Shown: positions 52,919 through 62,444, numbered from the stretch's first letter. The stretch: DNA of 64,000 bases from Nitrospirota bacterium (GCA_029261215.1 JAJDBT010000072.1:78220-142219), one strand, 5' to 3'. The notes: a model not told the origin generated them from the sequence alone. Made by a program: numbers and translations.

Positions 52919-53434
52919 CTATCCTTTACTAATGCTTCTGCCCGAAGAAACAAGACTGATTTCTCCGGTCGCCTGATACGTTTTTTCGCCCGAAGTCATG
53001 TGTCGGAGCAAGGAAAAAAGGTCTGAAATTTGCCCCAGAACCCTTTCAATTAAAATCCCATTCATTTCATTTAATTCAGCAATACTTGTGGTCAGCACTT
53101 CAAGTCCTGAACGAAGCGTTTCCAGCTTTTCCTGATCGGCCAGGGGTAAGTGTGGGATGAGCGCCTTCAGTGTCAGCGGGGAAGAGGCTGGAGAAATAGG
53201 ACTCATCATTTGGATACGCTCTGCTTCCAACTGCGCAATGCGATTTAAAACCCCTTCTTTTTTCCCGACGCAGGACACCAAATGATCCGTCTTTCCATCA
53301 ATAATGAGGCTTTTCTCCTCCTGGAGGATTAGAAGGAGCTGCTGTTGAAAAAGAAACATCTCTTCCAAAATTGCAATCAGTTGTTTCGTTTCGGCCGGAC
53401 TGGGTGAAACGATGGGCGTCATCATGACAGACAA
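52919..53434 (-). CDS. flgN: FlgN-family export chaperone
   Basis: A 171-residue helical protein with a FlgN-like pattern (LIAILEEMFLFQQQLLLILQEEKSLIIDG, then VGKKEGVLNRIAQLEAERIQMM). FlgN escorts FlgK and FlgL to the export gate, and the gene sits directly before flgK. Family conservation is low, so the call leans on position. Confidence 0.8.
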   Translation of the reverse strand: MSVMMTPIVSPSPAETKQLIAILEEMFLFQQQLLLILQEEKSLIIDGKTDHLVSCVGKKEGVLNRIAQLEAERIQMMSPISPASSPLTLKALIPHLPLADQEKLETLRSGLEVLTTSIAELNEMNGILIERVLGQISDLFSLLRHMTSGEKTYQATGEISLVSSGRSISKG

Positions 53435-53463
53435 ATGCTTTCCCCTTTTTTAGGTGGAAACGA

Positions 53464-53781
53464 TTATAAGGTATTGTCGAGCAGGGTCGATCGCACCAGT
53501 TTTTCGGCAATCTGTTCGGCATTGGGTTGATAAGTCCCTGCTTCAATTTCTTTTTGTAACGCCAAAACCCGTTCGGTACGGACTTCCGTTTCAGCGGAAA
53601 CAAGCTGGGTGAGTTTCTGTAATGTACGGGCCTTTTCAGAGATATCCACCGAGTCGAGCGGGGCAGCCTGCGATGCCTCCTGAGCTTTGGTACCCCCCTG
53701 CTGTACCTCATTCGCCTTGCTGCTTTTGCCAAACAGCGTGCGTTCTAAGAGAATATTGGGGTCTTTTTCATTGATCTTCAT
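53464..53781 (-). CDS. flgM: Anti-sigma28 factor FlgM
   Basis: A 105-residue, mostly disordered protein with the FlgM C-terminal helix pattern: DSVDISEKARTLQKL, EVRTERVLALQKEIEAGTYQPNAEQIAEKLVRS. FlgM holds FliA inactive until it is exported through the finished hook. A sigma28-type promoter lies in the end of flgJ immediately upstream, giving autoregulation as in enterics. Confidence 0.92.
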   Translation of the reverse strand: MKINEKDPNILLERTLFGKSSKANEVQQGGTKAQEASQAAPLDSVDISEKARTLQKLTQLVSAETEVRTERVLALQKEIEAGTYQPNAEQIAEKLVRSTLLDNTL

Positions 53782-53809
53782 TTTCTACTCCTTTTCCTAC
53801 CCAATTACA

Positions 53810-53837
53810 CTATCGGTTCATCAAGCCGAAATCTTTA
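53810..53837 (-). promoter_or_regulatory. Sigma28 promoter of flgM-flgN-flgK-flgL
   Basis: Minus-strand TAAAGATT (53830-53837, 7/8), 12 bases, ACCGATAG (53810-53817). It overlaps the last codons and stop of flgJ, ~30 bases before the flgM ATG. The spacing is identical to the fliC promoter. Confidence 0.75.
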
Positions 53838-54220
53838 GCCTTTTTGATCGAATTTGTCGCATTTTCTGAAATATTTAAAGGTTCCGATAATTTTTCCGAT
53901 AGAAGCTTGGCCAAACCCACACCGCCGCTTTTTGCAATCTTCTCGGCGATCGCCTCGTCGAACATCGACTGATACATGTCTTCTCCCGATGCTACACCAC
54001 CTTCTTCTCCTTTTGGAAGCCCTTTTCTCATTTCCTTTAAGAGGGTTTGGATAAAATAGGATTCAAAGGCTTCAGCCCCTTTTTTAATTTCAGCCAGTTT
54101 TTCAATTGCTTCAATATTTTTAGTTCCGGACGATTTATTTTCTGCAATGGCGGACTCTGTCAAGCGTTGCTGATCCAAAATTTGTCGATGCATGGAAAAA
54201 TAATTGACCCCGTTCATCAT
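53810..54220 (-). CDS. flgJ: Rod-binding protein FlgJ, N-terminal domain only
   Basis: A 136-residue protein with the rod-binding pattern AEIKKGAEAFESYFIQTLLKEMRKGLP, GEDMYQSMFDEAIAEKIAKSGGVGLAKLL. It lacks the muramidase domain found in enteric FlgJ, so cell-wall opening for the rod must rely on another enzyme. It lies between flgI and flgM as usual. Confidence 0.9.
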   Translation of the reverse strand: MMNGVNYFSMHRQILDQQRLTESAIAENKSSGTKNIEAIEKLAEIKKGAEAFESYFIQTLLKEMRKGLPKGEEGGVASGEDMYQSMFDEAIAEKIAKSGGVGLAKLLSEKLSEPLNISENATNSIKKAKDFGLMNR

Positions 54221-54245
54221 CGTTCTCTCCTTTTTTAAAACTTTC

Positions 54246-55421
54246 TTAAAGAATCTCTAGTTTTGCGTGCAAGGCCCCTGCGGCTTTAATGGATTGTAAA
54301 ATTGAGATGAGATCTCTGGGTGTGACGCCGATGGAATTTAACCCTTGTATGAGCGTGCCAATCGTCGTTCCGCCTTTTACCAGTACAATCTTCGCGTCTT
54401 CTTCAACCACGTCGGCCTCTCGTTTGGGCACAACGACCGTTTCAGCATTTTCAGGGGCAAAAGAAGGAGGCTGTGAAACCTGAAATTCAGACTGAACCCG
54501 TATGGTCAAGTTGCCATGTGCAATCGCCACATCGGAAATACGCACCTGGTCTCCCATCACGATGGTTCCGGTGCGCTCATTGACGACGACTTTGGCAGAA
54601 AAATCGAGTTTGACATTCAAGCTTTCAATCATTGAAAGCAAGGCCACCTCACGCCCTTTATAGGCATCGCTGACTTTTAACTCGACGGTGGCCGCATCAA
54701 TCGGATGCGCCATCAGTGCCCCTGAGGCTTCCGGGCCAAGCGATTCATTAATCACATCCGCCAATCGAAGTGCGGTTGTAAAATCCTGCTCCCGAAGCAA
54801 AATCTTGAATCGATCCATCTCGGAAAACAAAAATGGCACCTCCCGCTCGACCATCGCGCCATTGGCAATGCGTCCTGCCGTGGGGTGGTTCTTTTGTGTT
54901 TTATCCCCCTCCTGTCCTCCGACAAAACCTCCGATGGAAATAGAGCCCTGGGCAACGGCATACACCTCCTGATCCGGCCCTTTTAGAGGGGTCAATAACA
55001 GGGTCCCCCCCTGGAGACTTGTGGCATCTCCCATAGATGAGACCACCACATCCAGCTGACTGCCCGTTCTTGTAAACGGAGGAAGAATTGAGGTCACCAT
55101 CACAGCCGCGACATTTTTAACTTTGACGACACTGGGATCCACCGTAATGCCCATTCGGGTTAACATGCTTGAAAGACTCTGCACCGTAAAAAGCGTGCCG
55201 GTTTTGTCTCCTGTTCCGTTTAAACCAATGACAAGACCATAACCAATCAAGGCATTGTTTCTCACGCCTTCGATTGTGGCGATGTCTTTCACACGCGCCG
55301 CATGGGCAGGTACAGAAAAAAGCATCCAGGCCAATAACAGCGCAAGGGTACAAAGAAAGAGAATAAAGTGAATCAAACGATAGGTCCTTCTTTGTCTTAA
55401 ACTTATTTCCATGATATTCAT
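54246..55421 (-). CDS. flgI: Flagellar P-ring protein FlgI
   Basis: A 391-residue periplasmic protein with a signal peptide to ~AHA (residue ~41) and a mature start ARVKDIATIEGVRNNALIGYGLVIGLNGTGD, typical of FlgI. TLLLTPLKGPDQEVYAVAQG and LIQGLNSIGVTPRDLISILQSIKAAGALHAKLEI (C terminus, in segments) also match. It forms the bushing in peptidoglycan around the rod. An ATG at 55412 is an alternative start. A sigma54-type promoter precedes it. Confidence 0.96.
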   Translation of the reverse strand: MNIMEISLRQRRTYRLIHFILFLCTLALLLAWMLFSVPAHAARVKDIATIEGVRNNALIGYGLVIGLNGTGDKTGTLFTVQSLSSMLTRMGITVDPSVVKVKNVAAVMVTSILPPFTRTGSQLDVVVSSMGDATSLQGGTLLLTPLKGPDQEVYAVAQGSISIGGFVGGQEGDKTQKNHPTAGRIANGAMVEREVPFLFSEMDRFKILLREQDFTTALRLADVINESLGPEASGALMAHPIDAATVELKVSDAYKGREVALLSMIESLNVKLDFSAKVVVNERTGTIVMGDQVRISDVAIAHGNLTIRVQSEFQVSQPPSFAPENAETVVVPKREADVVEEDAKIVLVKGGTTIGTLIQGLNSIGVTPRDLISILQSIKAAGALHAKLEIL

Positions 55422-55484
55422 TCAGGCCATCCCTCGATGTTCACTCTTGAAAATCAGACAGACACTCGCTGCCCACTTAAACAG

Positions 55485-55501
55485 AGCAATATTCATACCA
55501 A
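55485..55501 (-). promoter_or_regulatory. Sigma54 promoter of flgI-flgJ
   Basis: Minus-strand TTGGTATGAATATTGCT with GG and GC ten bases apart. It differs by only a few bases from the element upstream of flgF (63258-63273), both containing TGGTATGAA and ATTGCT. Confidence 0.75.
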
Positions 55502-55669
55502 AAAAAATGGACGTCTCATCGCGATACCGCCTCAATAGGAGCCTCTGAGAAAGGTTAAATCGACTTTTTTGCCTGGACGCATAAAATCAAACCGGCAAAA
55601 AATGCCGATTCACCGTTAAAAGATTGACAGGAGAACGAAGACTGGATCAACTACAAGTCGCTTTGAAAT

Positions 55670-55687
55670 CCGACAGGAACCTGTCGG
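55670..55687 (-). terminator. Hairpin after mcp, probable terminator
   Basis: CCGACAGG and CCTGTCGG form a perfect 8-base inverted repeat around two bases, just downstream of the chemoreceptor stop. Only a short T-stretch follows on the minus strand, so termination may be partial. A second small hairpin (CGGCA...TGCCG) lies near 55595-55609. Confidence 0.5.
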
Positions 55688-55703
55688 GCCCGGTTTATAT
55701 TGT

Positions 55704-57485
55704 TTATGCTTCCCGGATTTCAGAGACAAAATCCGAGACTTTCAGGTTCAGCGCTTCTGCTTGTGACGATAAGGCATTGGCGGCAGAAAGCACTTGTTCA
55801 GATGAGGCGCTTGCTTCGATAGACGCATCGTTCACCTCTTCTAAATTTCTGGAAACATCGTTTGTTTCTTTCGATGCAATTTGAACATTCCGATTAATTT
55901 CATTTGTCGTACGCGATTGTTCTTCAAAACCCGAGGTCATTGTTCCGGATACCTCGGCAATGTGGTTCACAGAGGACTTAATCAGACTCATCGTTTTCAC
56001 AATATCCGTTGAACCTTGTTTCATCTCTTCAATAAGCCGTTTAATTTCATCAACCGACTGATCCGTTTGTTTTGCAAGCCCGCTCACTTCATTTGCAACG
56101 ACAGCAAAACCTTTGCCCGATTCTCCCGCACGCGCGGCTTCAATCGTCGCGTTTAACGCCAGCAATTTAATTTGTACGGAAATATCCGAAATCAAACGAA
56201 TGACCTTTCCCACTTTTTCAGATGAACCCAGCATTAAACCGGCTTGTGTCTCGGCCCGATCCACTTCCTGAACCGAATTGAGCACCAGGGCGTTTGACTT
56301 GTGAATGATCTCTGAAAGATCATTAATCGATACCGACATTTCTTCCGAACCTGATGCGACAGAGGCCATTTTTCCATTTGCGGCCGATACAGTGACAGAC
56401 GCACTGCTCGAAAGGTCAACGGAATGACGGGCGACTTTCGCCATGCCTTCAGCCGTTTCCTTCAAAGAATGAGAGGCCTCAGAAACCGACCGGATAATCC
56501 CCTGCACACCTTGCTCAAACGATTTTGCAAGGGCTTCCCGTGTTTTTTTGCGCTCCAGACTCATACGCGCTTCTGAATCAGACTGTTCTTTTTCCAGCTG
56601 AACCTTATCCAGAAAGTTTTGTTTGAAGACTTCCAGAGCCTGGCCAATCTGGCTCATTTCGTCTTCACGAACAAGCAGGTCAGACAAGCTCAGGTGCTCG
56701 ATTTCTTCATCGTTTCCGGTCAATTTTTTCACAGCATCCAGCACAAGATCCAAAGGCTGGCCCACAAGCCTCCGATACAAAATCGCAACGATAAACCCCA
56801 CAACCATAAGCATCAGAAAATACCCAAAAAAGGAGCCCCAAATGGTCTTCGAGACCAGACGATCCTGCCCGTGAAGCAGATCTTCAGAGAGGATCGTCCG
56901 CTTATTTGTGAGACGCTCATTGATTTGAGATGAAAAACGATTGAGAGAGTTGATATGCTCTTTGTACACGTTTTTATTGGCTTGCAGGACGATCTTTCCC
57001 ACCAGATAATCCCCTTGTTTGACGTCGAAAGAGGCCGTTTCAAGCCCTTCCATTTTTTCACCGGAAGAGATCAAAGACTGACCATCTTCCCCCTGATATT
57101 CAATATAATTAATATCAGGTGAGCTGCTCACCTTCTCCGCATACGTCAGCAGGGTAGAAAAATCAAGACTGATCATCGGATCTGCTGCGGTTAGAACCAG
57201 TAGATTGGCGATACTCGCAATTCTTTCCTGACCTTGACGTTTCACCCGGTTTTCTTCTACGGTCACAAATTCCGCCATCAGGGTGTCCGTTGTTGTGATC
57301 AGACCTTCGATGCTCTCAAGAGAAAGAGCCGAAACCTCCTCCAGGTTTTGAGTCTCCATCCGCAACGAAATCATCAAGGCTCCGGTAAACAAGACCATGA
57401 GCACCACAACAACCACGGCAATAAACTTTGCGCCAATACTTTGTTTTATTTTTTGAAAAAATGGCATCGTGACGGTCTTTATCAT
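55704..57485 (-). CDS. Methyl-accepting chemotaxis protein
   Basis: A 593-residue chemoreceptor with TM1 ~19-41, a periplasmic sensor of ~170 residues and TM2 ~214-238. HAMP-like residues follow, then a long signalling coiled coil whose tip reads [20 protein letters not shown], diagnostic of the CheA/CheW-binding hairpin. The sensor contains a small dCache/sCache-like segment ([17 protein letters not shown]). It is the last gene of the phnD-like/porin/mcp operon. The adjacent binding protein may present its ligand to this receptor. No CheB/CheR pentapeptide is seen at the end. Confidence 0.93.
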   Translation of the reverse strand: MIKTVTMPFFQKIKQSIGAKFIAVVVVVLMVLFTGALMISLRMETQNLEEVSALSLESIEGLITTTDTLMAEFVTVEENRVKRQGQERIASIANLLVLTAADPMISLDFSTLLTYAEKVSSSPDINYIEYQGEDGQSLISSGEKMEGLETASFDVKQGDYLVGKIVLQANKNVYKEHINSLNRFSSQINERLTNKRTILSEDLLHGQDRLVSKTIWGSFFGYFLMLMVVGFIVAILYRRLVGQPLDLVLDAVKKLTGNDEEIEHLSLSDLLVREDEMSQIGQALEVFKQNFLDKVQLEKEQSDSEARMSLERKKTREALAKSFEQGVQGIIRSVSEASHSLKETAEGMAKVARHSVDLSSSASVTVSAANGKMASVASGSEEMSVSINDLSEIIHKSNALVLNSVQEVDRAETQAGLMLGSSEKVGKVIRLISDISVQIKLLALNATIEAARAGESGKGFAVVANEVSGLAKQTDQSVDEIKRLIEEMKQGSTDIVKTMSLIKSSVNHIAEVSGTMTSGFEEQSRTTNEINRNVQIASKETNDVSRNLEEVNDASIEASASSEQVLSAANALSSQAEALNLKVSDFVSEIREA

Positions 57486-57530
57486 CTAATAACCTTGTTT
57501 TATGAGGGATGGCTTCACTGTTTTCATGCC

Positions 57531-58838
57531 TTAAAATATCGTGATGAGCTGCACTGAAAGCAGGTCATCCATGCTGTCGAGTACCTGGTTGGCTGCCGCG
57601 CTGCCCGGCTGATTCGGGGCTTCGGCTTTTCGGATATCGTAGTTCATCGTCACACGCGTTTTTTTATCCAGATGGACCTGAGTGCCAAGCGTGATGGTTT
57701 CAAACTTCCGCTCATTTCCGGCCGCACTGTCTGTTCTGCGATTCAACACGTCATACCGTAATTCCACACTCCAGACCGGGAGAATACTGTAGCCAAAGTC
57801 CACATACCACCCGTCGGCTTTATCAACAGGAGCCATATTAAATGAGGCGGTCGCCGTATCGGCGTTGTTACGGGCGCCCGGAATCGCGCCGCCGTCGGTG
57901 CCGTCAAAAATCATGCCGTCGGCAAGCATATATTCGGCAAAAAATCGGTACTGTTTTTTCCTAAACGTCGTCCCCAAACCATAACGACTGCGGTCATAGG
58001 TGCCTGCGCCCGCTTCGCTCAGTGTCCGTTTCCCCTCCTGAAGCCAGGCAAACATTTTCCAGCCATCGCGACGCGGCCCTTTTCCGCCAAAAACCCGCTC
58101 GGAGGATAAATACGCATATATTTCGGAATGGCCGTTATTGTCGCCACGGGTAATGCCATTGCCATTTCCAAGCATAAAGGCATAACTGTGTTCCCAATCC
58201 TTGACTTTAAATGTTTCAAATAATTGAATGCCCACATCCCGAAAAGCCCCGACCGGGCCGTTAACCCCATTGGCTGACTGGGTATCCGAACCATCACCGT
58301 CAAAAAAACGCTCTAAAAGAAGTTGATCAACAGAGGTCGCAAAGTTGTTGTAATTATGCACGTGAATGGCTTGAAGACCTTCTTCCGATCCGGGGTATTT
58401 AAACTGACCCACACGAATACGCATGCCTTTAAAGTAACTCAGTGTGATACTCGCATCGGGCAGCATTACACTGCCGTCGTTGTGCCGGGTAATGCCGTTG
58501 TCTCCAAACTCTGAAAGGACAAAATAATTGATTTTCTCACTCACCAAGCCACGCACCCCGATACGGGCACGTCGCAGCTGAAACTGGCTTTTCGACTTGA
58601 GATCAGGTTTCATCACATTAAACACCGCGTCCTGATCACGCCATGGACCTGCCTTCAAATCCGTCCCATCCGTCTGGGAATACATCGGCTGTACAAAGCC
58701 CCATATTTTAATTTTTTCAGCATCTTTTTTTTCAGTGCCTTGCAGATAAAGCCAGTTACTCGCCCAGACCGGCTGGGTCAAAGAAAGGAGGCCAACCATC
58801 AATACCCCAAAAACCTGCAATTCTGTTTTTTGTTTCAT
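57531..58838 (-). CDS. Phosphate-selective porin O/P family protein
   Basis: A 435-residue outer-membrane barrel with a signal peptide ending VWAS (residue ~27). Alternating beta strands fill the body (QLRRARIGVRGLVSEKINYFVLSEFG, GMRIRVGQFKYPGSEEG, WYVDFGYSILPVWSVELRYDVLNR). It terminates LLSVQLITIF with an aromatic last residue, as barrels do. OprP/OprO relatives pass anions such as phosphate. The ATG at 58838 after AAGGAA is preferred over TTG 58859. It is 24 bases after the phnD-like gene. Confidence 0.88.
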   Translation of the reverse strand: MKQKTELQVFGVLMVGLLSLTQPVWASNWLYLQGTEKKDAEKIKIWGFVQPMYSQTDGTDLKAGPWRDQDAVFNVMKPDLKSKSQFQLRRARIGVRGLVSEKINYFVLSEFGDNGITRHNDGSVMLPDASITLSYFKGMRIRVGQFKYPGSEEGLQAIHVHNYNNFATSVDQLLLERFFDGDGSDTQSANGVNGPVGAFRDVGIQLFETFKVKDWEHSYAFMLGNGNGITRGDNNGHSEIYAYLSSERVFGGKGPRRDGWKMFAWLQEGKRTLSEAGAGTYDRSRYGLGTTFRKKQYRFFAEYMLADGMIFDGTDGGAIPGARNNADTATASFNMAPVDKADGWYVDFGYSILPVWSVELRYDVLNRRTDSAAGNERKFETITLGTQVHLDKKTRVTMNYDIRKAEAPNQPGSAAANQVLDSMDDLLSVQLITIF

Positions 58839-58862
58839 TGCTGTTTCCTTTCGTTTCAAGTA

Positions 58863-59735
58863 TCAATAACTTTCCCCGGTCACTGCTTTAATGATTTTCC
58901 GGTGCGGGTCAAATTCCGAATCTTTCGCAATTTCCAAGCCAGTGAGTTTGGCCGATTTAAGCACTGTTTTTCCTTCAGCGCTGTTTTTCAAACCCTGCAA
59001 GGTGGATTGAATCTTGTTTTTCAAAGCAGCAGACAGATCGCCTTTCACTGCCCAGGGCAAATGAGCATAGGCCTCACTCCGGCCCAGAAAAGTCAACTCC
59101 TCTGTTTTAATCATCTTTTTAACATTGGGTAAACTCAACACCACATCGCCAGAACCCGCTGCATCCGTTTTTTTAAAATAGGTTGATAACAAGGCATTGG
59201 GAGGGTTGTTCGCAAAACTCTCGAGATAGTCTCCTTTTTTGAGCCCGCCCTCCCGCAGCAAGTAGGTCGCAGTAATATAACTTTGCATCGCCCGTGGGCC
59301 GCCGCCAAATACAATTTTTTTACCTTTCAAGTCAGAAATCGACTTTAAACCCGAATCCTTCCGGACGATAATCGATCCGCGGATCGTATTTTTCCCGAAT
59401 TCTGAATTTTTCAAGATCACTTCATATCCATACTTTTGATGCGATTCGACATAGTGATATTGGTTGTAATGCACCAGGTCAAATTTTTTATCCGCCACAT
59501 CTTTCCAGAATGTTGCAAAATCTTTTGGGGTCACCAGCTTCACTTCGCGGCCAAGGGCTCTGGAAAGGTATTCTGTCATGGGTTTGAATAGTGTGAAGGT
59601 CAGGCTGGCATTGCGACGGGGAAAAATACCGACCACAATCGGCTTTTCCGTTGCGACCGCATACGGCAGAAAAACCAGCGTCAGCAGCATAAACCAGATT
59701 GAAATTGAAAAATAAAACAATCTCCGCATATTCAT
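58863..59735 (-). CDS. phnD: PhnD-like periplasmic substrate-binding protein
   Basis: A 290-residue exported protein: signal peptide to ~residue 28, then the PhnD/SsuA-like IVVGIFPRRNASLTFTLFKPMTEYLSRALGREVKLVTPKDFATF (in segments). DLVHYNQYHYVES and DLKGKKIVFGGGPRAMQSYI follow. The family binds phosphonate, phosphite or related oxyanions for ABC import, but no phnC or phnE is here. The partner genes are an anion porin and a chemoreceptor, pointing to ligand sensing. The ATG at 59735 follows GGAG; the longer frame to 59870 is not supported. A sigma28-type promoter precedes it. Confidence 0.87.
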   Translation of the reverse strand: MNMRRLFYFSISIWFMLLTLVFLPYAVATEKPIVVGIFPRRNASLTFTLFKPMTEYLSRALGREVKLVTPKDFATFWKDVADKKFDLVHYNQYHYVESHQKYGYEVILKNSEFGKNTIRGSIIVRKDSGLKSISDLKGKKIVFGGGPRAMQSYITATYLLREGGLKKGDYLESFANNPPNALLSTYFKKTDAAGSGDVVLSLPNVKKMIKTEELTFLGRSEAYAHLPWAVKGDLSAALKNKIQSTLQGLKNSAEGKTVLKSAKLTGLEIAKDSEFDPHRKIIKAVTGESY

Positions 59736-59827
59736 GTGAATCGCTCCTCTGCAACGACGGGATTCATGCAATAAACCCTGTCTTGCTCCCGATAAAACTG
59801 TTTTGAACAATAGACACCTGTTTTCTT

Positions 59828-59855
59828 TTATCGGTTTAAAGCGGCTAAAGCTTGA
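59828..59855 (-). promoter_or_regulatory. Sigma28 promoter of the phnD-porin-mcp operon
   Basis: Minus-strand TCAAGCTT (59848-59855, 6/8), 12 bases, ACCGATAA (59828-59835, 7/8). Same spacing as fliC and flgM. The gene starts ~90 bases downstream. Confidence 0.65.
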
Positions 59856-59996
59856 GCATTTACAAGTCAATCAACAAAAAACGATTGAAGGGTTCAGAAT
59901 ATCGAGTCGCCGGCTTTGAAAGAAAGCAAGAGATTTCGCAGTGCGGGTGAAGTCTGTGGAGAAGGCGAAGACGCTGCAAAAACAGGCCAAAGCGCA

Positions 59997-60770
59997 TTAA
60001 AACGGCCATATAAAATCAAGAATACGAACCAGCCAGCCCGGCCGCTGTTTGTCACTCACCACACCCGAACCCGAATATTCAATTTTTGCATCGGCGATCA
60101 CAGTCGAAATCACGGTATTGCCTTGTTGCACATCTTCCGGACGGATCACGCCACTCACGGCAAGATACTCTTTTTCATTATTGATCAAGACTTCACGCTC
60201 ACCTTCAATCATCATATTTCCGTTGGGATAAACGGCCGTCACGATGGCCGTTACATCGGCCGTCAAACTGCCGCTCCGGCTTGTAGAGCCGTCCCCTTCA
60301 AATGAATTGGAAAAACTGCCACTGGCCCCCAGATTTGAAAGCGTATTACCGGGAACACCGAATAAAGACGCAGCGGATGCCCCCAGGCTCGAAGTTCGAT
60401 CCGTTGAAGTGCCCGCAACTTTTGATCCACTGGCATTTTCAACCACGCGAACCGTGACGATATCCCCGACATGACTCGCCTTTGCATCCTGAAAAAAGTA
60501 ACTTCTGGATTGCGCGTCATTCCAAAGCGAACCCACGTTTTGTTTTTTATTTTTTTCTGTTTCAAGATTCAGTTTCATCGACACCAACGATTGTTTCGGG
60601 GCTTTTTCGGATTCAGCCACACGATCCTTCAGGCGTGATTCTTTATTCGTCACCTTAATCAGGCCGGGTTTTCCGCCAAAACCACAGCCCGAAACAAAGA
60701 AGGTTCCCAAAAGGATGAAGCCCAGAGTGACTTTTCCACACCGCCATGTTTTAAAAAACCGAGGGTTCAT
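59997..60770 (-). CDS. flgH: Flagellar L-ring protein FlgH
   Basis: A 257-residue lipoprotein (FVSGC, Cys29) with FlgH landmarks: SLWNDAQSRSYFFQDAKASHVGDIVTVRVVE (in segments), GSLTADVTAIVTAVYPNGNMMIEGEREVLINNEKEYLAVSGVIRPEDV, and DKQRPGWLVRILDFIWPF at the end. It forms the outer-membrane ring, so the cell has an outer membrane. The gap to flgA is nine bases. It is separated from flgI by the inserted phnD-porin-mcp operon. Confidence 0.95.
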   Translation of the reverse strand: MNPRFFKTWRCGKVTLGFILLGTFFVSGCGFGGKPGLIKVTNKESRLKDRVAESEKAPKQSLVSMKLNLETEKNKKQNVGSLWNDAQSRSYFFQDAKASHVGDIVTVRVVENASGSKVAGTSTDRTSSLGASAASLFGVPGNTLSNLGASGSFSNSFEGDGSTSRSGSLTADVTAIVTAVYPNGNMMIEGEREVLINNEKEYLAVSGVIRPEDVQQGNTVISTVIADAKIEYSGSGVVSDKQRPGWLVRILDFIWPF

Positions 60771-60779
60771 CGATTACTC

Positions 60780-61502
60780 CTATTTTGGCTGTTCAATGCG
60801 TACATCTCCTGAGTCAAAGACTTCGGCAAAAATCATTTTTTGAGAATCCAGATTGACCACTTTAATGGTCTCTCCCAATCGGCCATCCTGCTTCGCTTCC
60901 CCAGCCGTGATGATCTTCAACCCGCCGGATCGAAAGGTAATGGTCACCCGTTCACCCCGTCGAATTAAAGGGGCTTCTTCGAGTTGCACACTGCGTATGG
61001 GCATTCCTTTTCGGAGCGACTGTGTTAAGCGTTTTCCAATCACCTGCGCAAGGTCTGTTGCATAACGCGCCCGCTGATGCCGAACACGCATCGACTGAAA
61101 GGCCACATCCTCTTGTTCCAGAATATCCAGTCGATGCAAGGTTCGCCGTGCAACAAGGACTTCCCGAACCTGTTGGACATCGGCACTAACCCATTGCTCC
61201 GAGGAAACCCCATTATCCTGAGACAGCGTAACCACAAAAATGACGCGTCCCAATAAGCGGCCACCCCGCACCGCCTTCACTTCGGTGATTTTCCCATCAG
61301 GCAATGTTTTTTGTCCCACGACCCTCAACTGCCCCACCTCAATTTCAGAAGGGTCCACAGAAAGCCCCTGTGCCACATAGGCCCTCAACAGTCCGTTCAT
61401 CCCTTCTTCAGATGAATTTGCGCGCACCGCGCCATCACCGAAAGGCAAGATGAACAAAGCCGTAAAAATCATAAAAGCCCGTAAAAATACGTATCGTTTC
61501 AT
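60780..61502 (-). CDS. flgA: Flagellar P-ring assembly chaperone FlgA
   Basis: A 240-residue exported protein with a signal peptide and a C-terminal SAF domain (LDILEQEDVAFQSMRVRHQR, IGKRLTQSLRKGMPIRSVQLEEAPLIRRGERVTI, LGETIKVVNLDSQKMIFAEVFD; in segments). FlgA assists FlgI polymerisation in the periplasm. The ATG at 61502 lies four bases after the flgG stop. Confidence 0.92.
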   Translation of the reverse strand: MKRYVFLRAFMIFTALFILPFGDGAVRANSSEEGMNGLLRAYVAQGLSVDPSEIEVGQLRVVGQKTLPDGKITEVKAVRGGRLLGRVIFVVTLSQDNGVSSEQWVSADVQQVREVLVARRTLHRLDILEQEDVAFQSMRVRHQRARYATDLAQVIGKRLTQSLRKGMPIRSVQLEEAPLIRRGERVTITFRSGGLKIITAGEAKQDGRLGETIKVVNLDSQKMIFAEVFDSGDVRIEQPK

Positions 61503-61506
61503 TTGA

Positions 61507-62292
61507 TTACCGTTTGAGGTTATTGGCGATGGACAACATGTCATCAGAAGTCTGAATGGCCTTGGAGTTCAATTCATAGGCCCTTTGCGCCACGATCATA
61601 TTGACCATTTCCTCGGCAATATTCACATTCGAGCCTTCAAGTGCCCCCTGTAAAATCGTGCCAAAACCATCAAGCCCTGCCGTACCCGTCGTGGCATCCC
61701 CCGAAGCGGCCGTGGTTTGATAAAGGTTTTTTCCCAAACTGTGCAAACCCGCAGGATTTGTAAAGCGCGCAAGCTCAATGGTTCCCAAAAGTGTTGGAGC
61801 GGAACTGCCGGGGGTGAGGGCATTAATTTCTCCCTGGGGAGAGATCGTAAGACTGAGCGTATCGGCCGGCACGGAGATATTGGGCTGCACGGGATAACCT
61901 TCCCCGGAAACAATACTTCCGTCACTGCTCATTTTAAAAGAGCCTGTTCGTGTATAAGCCACGGTTCCGTCAGGCAGGGTCACTTGAAAAAAACCTTCCC
62001 CTTCAATGGCCATGTCGAGCGGGGCATCGGTCTGCTGAAATTCGCCCTGTGCAAAACCCCGGTAAACAGAAACTGGATCCACCCCTGTTCCGATCTGAAT
62101 GCCGACCGGCACTTGTCCCGTCCCGGTCGTCGTTCCGGGAGATTTTAATGTTTGATAAATGAGATCCTGAAAATCCCATCGCCCCTTTTTAAAACCGACC
62201 GTCGAAACATTGGCCAGATTATTCGCAACAACCGCAACCGATAACTGCTGTGCCGCCATCCCTGTACTTGCTATAGAAAGTGCCCTCATCAT
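61507..62292 (-). CDS. flgG: Flagellar distal rod protein FlgG
   Basis: A 261-residue protein from the ATG at 62292 (after AAGGAG), starting MMRALSIASTGMAAQQLSV with NNLANVSTVGFKKGRWDFQDLIYQ and ending SNVNIAEEMVNMIVAQRAYELNSKAIQTSDDMLSIANNL (in segments). These are the standard FlgG termini and its length matches the ~260 norm. It forms the distal rod. Confidence 0.95.
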   Translation of the reverse strand: MMRALSIASTGMAAQQLSVAVVANNLANVSTVGFKKGRWDFQDLIYQTLKSPGTTTGTGQVPVGIQIGTGVDPVSVYRGFAQGEFQQTDAPLDMAIEGEGFFQVTLPDGTVAYTRTGSFKMSSDGSIVSGEGYPVQPNISVPADTLSLTISPQGEINALTPGSSAPTLLGTIELARFTNPAGLHSLGKNLYQTTAASGDATTGTAGLDGFGTILQGALEGSNVNIAEEMVNMIVAQRAYELNSKAIQTSDDMLSIANNLKR

Positions 62293-62324
62293 AAGCTCAT
62301 CTCCTTGGTGGAGTCCCATCTTTG

Positions 62325-62430
62325 GCCCGATGCTGCGTTATTTTATTCCTCAGTCACATAGCGCAAGGCTATGCTCCTTCGTTACGCCTTGCCTCGTACT
62401 CAAAGCTCGGACTCCTAATTGTGCTTGTTA
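62325..62430. repeat. REP-like intergenic element between flgF and flgG
   Basis: The unusually long gap between flgF and flgG holds a hairpin core CATAGC-GCAAG-GCTATG (62357-62373). It is flanked by GC-rich arms (CCTTCGTTACGCCTTGCCTCGT; GATGCTGCG, in pieces), in the style of dispersed extragenic repeats. Only one copy is present in the window, so repeat status is inferred from form. Confidence 0.4.
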
Positions 62431-62444
62431 TTTGTGTTTGCCCT

